A stretch of 64,000 nucleotides of DNA from Cunninghamia lanceolata. Taxonomy: Eukaryota; Streptophyta; Pinopsida; Cupressales; Cupressaceae. Where the stretch lies: contig BSBN01001149.1 of assembly GCA_027924645.1 (NCBI GenBank), positions 1,240,001-1,304,000 on the forward strand. Direction: 5' to 3'. Below the pieces are notes generated by a model, which saw only the letters and a list, made by a program, of their open reading frames with translations, searched no databases and was not told the DNA's origin. A program made the position numbers and the translations under genes. Positions 60,741-64,000 of the stretch are shown here, in pieces; the stretch's first letter is position 1; every line of letters begins with the position of its first letter.

Positions 60741-60909
60741 CATATTGTCTTAGGTAGTTGTTTAAGAAGGTGGTTACCTTCTCCTCTATGTGTCTAGCTT
60801 TTGTCACATGTCACTTGTAATCTTGGGAATTGTTCCCTCTTTTTGATAATAAATTTCTTAACTTTTTATAAAAAAATACTCTCAAATTATTTTTGGACCA
60901 TAGTAGAAT

Positions 60910-60980
60910 GGGATGAGCTCAAGTGGTAAACACAAATGGGCTTTCAAAGCATAGGCCCAGGTTCAAACCCTAGGAGACAT
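60910..60980 (+). mobile_element. tRNA-like head of a SINE (candidate)
   Basis: GGGATGAGCTCAAGTGGTAAAC carries a good Pol III A box (TGAGCTCAAGTGG, 60914-60926), and GGTTCAAACCC (60960-60970) a near-perfect B box, 33 bp between them. The anticodon arm does not fold into a clean cloverleaf, so this is not a tRNA gene. The SINE body and 3' end are not delimited. Confidence 0.55.
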
Positions 60981-61029
60981 GATCAAGTATTGAAATTGGG
61001 TAAAATACTGCCTAGCAGACATACCATTG

Positions 61030-61232
61030 ATCATGGCAGCTAAGTCCAAGGCAACCCTAAAACGGGGAATTTACAGGCGAATTTGGAAAAAGAGATAACC
61101 TTAGTTGTGTCAGCAAAGTCGTAAGCTGCCCCAAGAAGGAGAATTTACAGGTGAAATTGACCAAAGAGATGCCCTCGGTCGTGGTAGCTAAGTCGAAGGT
61201 AACGGTGCCCCAAAATGGGGACTTTACCAAAT
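61030..61232. repeat. About 75-bp diverged tandem repeat, 2.7 copies
   Basis: Units share GGCAGCTAAGTCCAAGG, then CGGGGAATTTACAGGCGAAT and AAAGAGATAACCTTAG-like blocks, at about 61035, 61106 and 61184. Confidence 0.75.
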
Positions 61233-61730
61233 TACAAAACATATATTTTTAATAGCATTCAAATAAAAACGTATGCTTATCCAGTAGTATTGAGAAAACG
61301 TCTTAACTGCACAGGCCTGAAATCTAAAATCGTAGTAGTATCTACAAGGCAGATAACTCTCGGGGCCAGCTCACAGTCCATCACAAAGAAGCGGAGATTT
61401 ATTCCTCAGTTCTGAATTACTGCTAAAATAAAATGATATGATCAACTTCATATAGAATATAAAATATTTGCATTGTTTTCAAGGAATTGTGAAAAGAGGT
61501 TTAGGCCTGACTAAGGTTAAAACCACGTTCATCACAATAAAACGGCCTATAATATCAGGATACATGTGGCAGTGTTATACTGTAAGGAATATGTGATGCA
61601 TCCAGGTTTAAGTCTTAAAAATGTCATCCAGACTTACCCCACGCTAAATTAAAATAATTATCATGAGTTCGGACTACCCAGGAAAAAAAATCGATTTTTT
61701 TGTGCAGAGAGCGGGGCGAAAACTACAGAC

Positions 61731-61983
61731 CTTCAACTCCAAAAGCTGGCAGCAATAAATGGCGGCTGTATCTCTGAATCATCTGTGCGCTTAAGCCATG
61801 GTCGCTCACAGTCTCCCACCTACAATTATTATCATAATCAGCCTCCGCTGGAATTGCAGGCGTCTCGTGCTCCAACTGGGTTTGCAGAAGATTTATGCGA
61901 TGTTGGATATCGGCTTGATGTTTCTTAAGCTTCTCATACTCCTCCAATAAAACCTCCCTCTCAACATTTCCTACTCCTGCCAT
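61731..61983 (-). CDS. CNX5: CNX5/MOCS3 (UBA4-like) exon 1
   Basis: First coding exon of the molybdopterin-synthase sulfurylase / tRNA-thiolation E1 (CNX5 in plants, MOCS3/UBA4 elsewhere), a cytosolic protein that adenylates and thiolates small ubiquitin-like sulfur carriers. Translation starts at ATG 61983-61981 and gives 84 codons plus one base. Residues about 8-38 are a charged heptad-like coiled coil (REVLLEEYEKLKK...). The exon ends with QRYSRHLLLPAFGVEG, the E1 N-terminal motif with its arginine. The donor is AAG|GTCTGTAG, intron phase 1. The frame is open with no defects, unlike the transposons around it. Exon 2 in the same phase lies 27.2 kb downstream. Family assignment is recognition of motifs; the catalytic cysteine and the rhodanese domain are encoded outside the window. 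Confidence 0.92.
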
Positions 61984-63590
61984 GGCTCTCTGATCTCTTT
62001 AGCAACGACAATCTGAGTCTCAAAAGGGAAGAACTGGTTCTTCGTGCCTTTTTCCTTCGGGTGCTTATTCTTTTTTGGATTCCCTCTTTGCTATGTTCAA
62101 AGTTCAATTAATTTTTTATAATCTTCCAATTATTTTTCAATTTTTTTATTTTTTAAAAGTTTGATGTGTTTTTTTTTTTTTTTAATTTATTGTTTTATAT
62201 ATTTTTTATAGCAAGGTAAAGGGTTGTATTTTAGAAAACCAATTTCACTGTTTTAGTTAATTGATAAATTAGTATAGATATCTTAAATACATCTATCTAA
62301 AAATACCAGATATGTAACTGTCTATATACTTCACATCTTTTACATAGATATATTTAATATAAAAATATAGAACTACGTTTTTTTTCACTAAAGAGTTACC
62401 TTATTTTACTTTAGAGTTATTTTATTTACTAAATATTTTTAAAAAATTGGCTTCTTTACTTTGTTTTACTATAGAGCTATTTTATTTGCTACATATTTAT
62501 TCTTTACTTTATTTTATTATAGAGCTACTTGCCTCTAGTATAATTATTTTAATATATTTTTTCACTTAACAATTAAATAATAAAATTTATTTAGTTATGA
62601 AGAAACTTGAAATCTATAGAATAATACATCTCCAAGCCCGCAAGACTCTTAGTGCCTAGCATCTTGTAAAGGAGTGCAAGCAACATTAATCAATGGCATT
62701 CTCTCTGTATACAAAGGTTTTGTAATACCAGTTGTTCCCTCAAACAACATTTTAACAATTTTATTTGGTTACACAAGATTTTCTAGTAGTTAAACAAAAA
62801 GTCTAATCAAAACCTAAAAACCCCAAACCAATCATCATTAGAAGCTCTCTCATTCCTCCTTCAACATTCATTACTATGAACTAAACTCCTTTGTTTTAAA
62901 AATGCATCCTGGCCTAGGATGATATTACATTGTCAAATCATACAAGCATATATAAATCTCTATAAAAAGAGTTGAAACAGTTTTACCAAAGTGAGGTTGA
63001 ACACAAATATTCCTCCTGCATATTAAACATAGTAATTCTAGACAAAATAGAGGTACAAACATGTTGAAAGAAAACGAATGGTAAGCATTTTTATCTTTGC
63101 ATAGATTAGATGGACCTCCTCCCCCATATTCATGACCTAAGTGTTCATTGTGTTGGTTGCAATCTTATGGACTACCTTGGAAATAAGATATATCTCTAGA
63201 AAACTAATCTATTTGTATGTAAATTATGTGGTACTTTATTAATTATTTGTGTTGAGAAAAGTATAGTCAAATTGGTATTTTGTAAACTTTGAAAACTTGA
63301 AATTTGAGAAAACTTGAGAACCAAAGTTGAAGCGAGAAAGTGTACCAAGTGCAAACTTGCATCTCTCTTGCCAAAATGGCAAAAGCATGTCGAGCATGCG
63401 CTTTTATCCAAAATAGAAAAAATGCACCTAGAATGGGCTTTTGATGAAAGGAAACATGCACTAAATTCTACTTAATCCTATGAGGAAAGTATTACAAGTT
63501 TTAAAATCTATGTAAACTTTAGCAAAGTTTTGACATAGTAACAACACTTAAAGAATGAGAACAAGAACACATGAGAATAGAACAACCACA
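61984..63590. other. 5' flank of CNX5; AT-rich, no gene
   Basis: Apart from the TATA candidate, it has poly-T tracts (62165-62185) and a loose repeat of TTACTTTAGAGTTATTTTAT, TTACTATAGAGCTATTTTAT and TTATTATAGAGCTA units (62385-62530). No other feature seen. Confidence 0.5.
62111..62120 (-). promoter_or_regulatory. Candidate TATA box of CNX5
   Basis: Minus strand reads TATAAAAAAT, about 128 bp upstream of the exon 1 start codon, in otherwise ordinary AT-rich DNA. Spacing is plausible for a core promoter with a 5' leader of roughly 95-100 nt. There is no transcript evidence, and TATA-like words are frequent in such DNA. Confidence 0.4.
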
Positions 63591-63776
63591 ACACGATGTG
63601 ACACTAGATGTGTCTTGGGAAAACCTTCATAGGGGAAAAACCTAGCCTCCAAAGCACTACACCTAATGTATTAATCAACAAAGTTTAAGGCTACAATATA
63701 AAATCAAGGTATTCACACTTCAATGAGGTCCATATTGTTGGGGTCTTTCTCAGCTTAATCATTCATGCAGTGTTTC
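63590..63776 (-). mobile_element. Copia-type LTR scrap
   Basis: Minus strand contains GGTTTTTCCCCTATGAAGG followed by TTTTCCCAAGACACATC, the double GGTTTTCCC motif near the 3' end of plant Copia LTRs (compare 25268-25300 on the plus strand). Ends not delimited. Confidence 0.5.
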
Positions 63777-64000
63777 TGTAATATCCCAAATGGGGATATT
63801 TTGCCCTAAATTAGATTTTCTGGCTTTCCAAATATCCTTACTTTAATTTCTGCTCAAACCCTAGGTGATTGAAGTATGATTTCTAACAATATTCAAATTT
63901 GCAACATTTATAACAACCAATATAAATCATCCCAAGCATCAAATGATCATCATACATGAGTCGCTCAAGCAAAGGAGTAATTTACACCTTGAAATACACA
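63777..64000 (+). mobile_element. Start of a further LTR, cut by window end
   Basis: TGTAATATCCCAAATGGGGATATT resembles the family B 5' terminus (TGTAATGTCCCC). It runs off the window, so neither TSD nor 3' end is testable. Confidence 0.5.

Larger units (their letters stand above)
52544..60875 (+). mobile_element. LINE-A (L1-type), internally deleted, host of hAT-3
   Basis: Flanked by a 15-bp target duplication with one mismatch: ATACTATCAAATTAT (52529-52543) and ATACTCTCAAATTAT (60876-60890), the latter directly after a poly(A). It starts GTTAGGGTTTGGTG. ORF1 begins at ATG 52634 and resumes after hAT-3 at 59502. ORF2 starts at 60327 and breaks off near 60530, with nearly all of the endonuclease and RT deleted. 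A 3' end (TGATAATAAATTTCTTAACT, poly(A)) closes it. Without hAT-3 it is about 2.0 kb. Confidence 0.85.

Noticed and set aside
60910..60980. A functional tRNA gene
   Set aside because: A and B boxes are present, but acceptor and anticodon stems do not pair properly; treated as a SINE head.
61030..61232. CRISPR-like array
   Set aside because: The repeats are diverged and contiguous, without spacers, in a nuclear eukaryotic intron.

Overview
This looks like nuclear DNA of a large-genome seed plant, most likely a gymnosperm (conifer). The window holds one host gene, seen as three short exons on the minus strand, inside introns of 16 kb and 27 kb that are packed with nested, mostly decayed transposable elements. 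The conifer assignment is an inference from intron size, element types and high AT content; no species is claimed.

Host gene. Exon 1 (61731-61983), exon 2 (34431-34523) and exon 3 (17881-17936), all minus strand, encode the N-terminus of the MOCS3/UBA4/CNX5 E1-like adenylyltransferase-sulfurtransferase. The exons join in perfect phase (253+93+56 nt = 134 codons) and all splice signals are GT-AG. Intron 1 is 27,207 bp, intron 2 is 16,494 bp, and intron 3 is at least 17.9 kb, leaving the left side of the window. About 62 kb of the window is therefore one transcription unit. A TATA-like box and the promoter side lie right of 61983.

Layout. 1-3425: long LTR of family A. 4140-5640: decayed gag. 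5774-12340: LTR scrap, entered by hAT-1, entered by chromovirus gypsy-1, which is cut by a further LTR. 12742-17433: hAT-4 (minus), entered by a solo LTR, itself entered by a second solo LTR carrying a perfect 212-bp tandem duplication. 20340-26940: long decayed minus-strand reading frame of unknown family, split by a hAT-type non-autonomous element (21534-22881) and a Copia-type solo LTR (23074-25436). 27952-31415: hAT-2, apparently intact, with a 739-residue four-exon transposase and a perfect 8-bp target duplication. 35900-43850: gypsy RT/RNase H scraps, hAT-5 (minus) interrupted by a family A LTR, and a second family A LTR. 43863-50118: chromovirus gypsy-2 with gag, protease, RT, RNase H, integrase, chromodomain and a 3' LTR. 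52544-60875: a four-element nest, LINE-A containing hAT-3, which contains LINE-B and a solo LTR. 60910-61232: tRNA-like SINE head and short tandem repeats. 63590-64000: two further LTR pieces.

Many insertion boundaries were fixed by matching target-site duplications (TSDs) and by restoration of the interrupted reading frame. The elements do not act together as a system: hAT-2 is the only copy that looks able to encode its own transposase, and it could in principle also act on the non-autonomous hAT-type relatives here. The rest records insertion, methylation-type decay and recombination to solo LTRs inside an intron-rich housekeeping gene.
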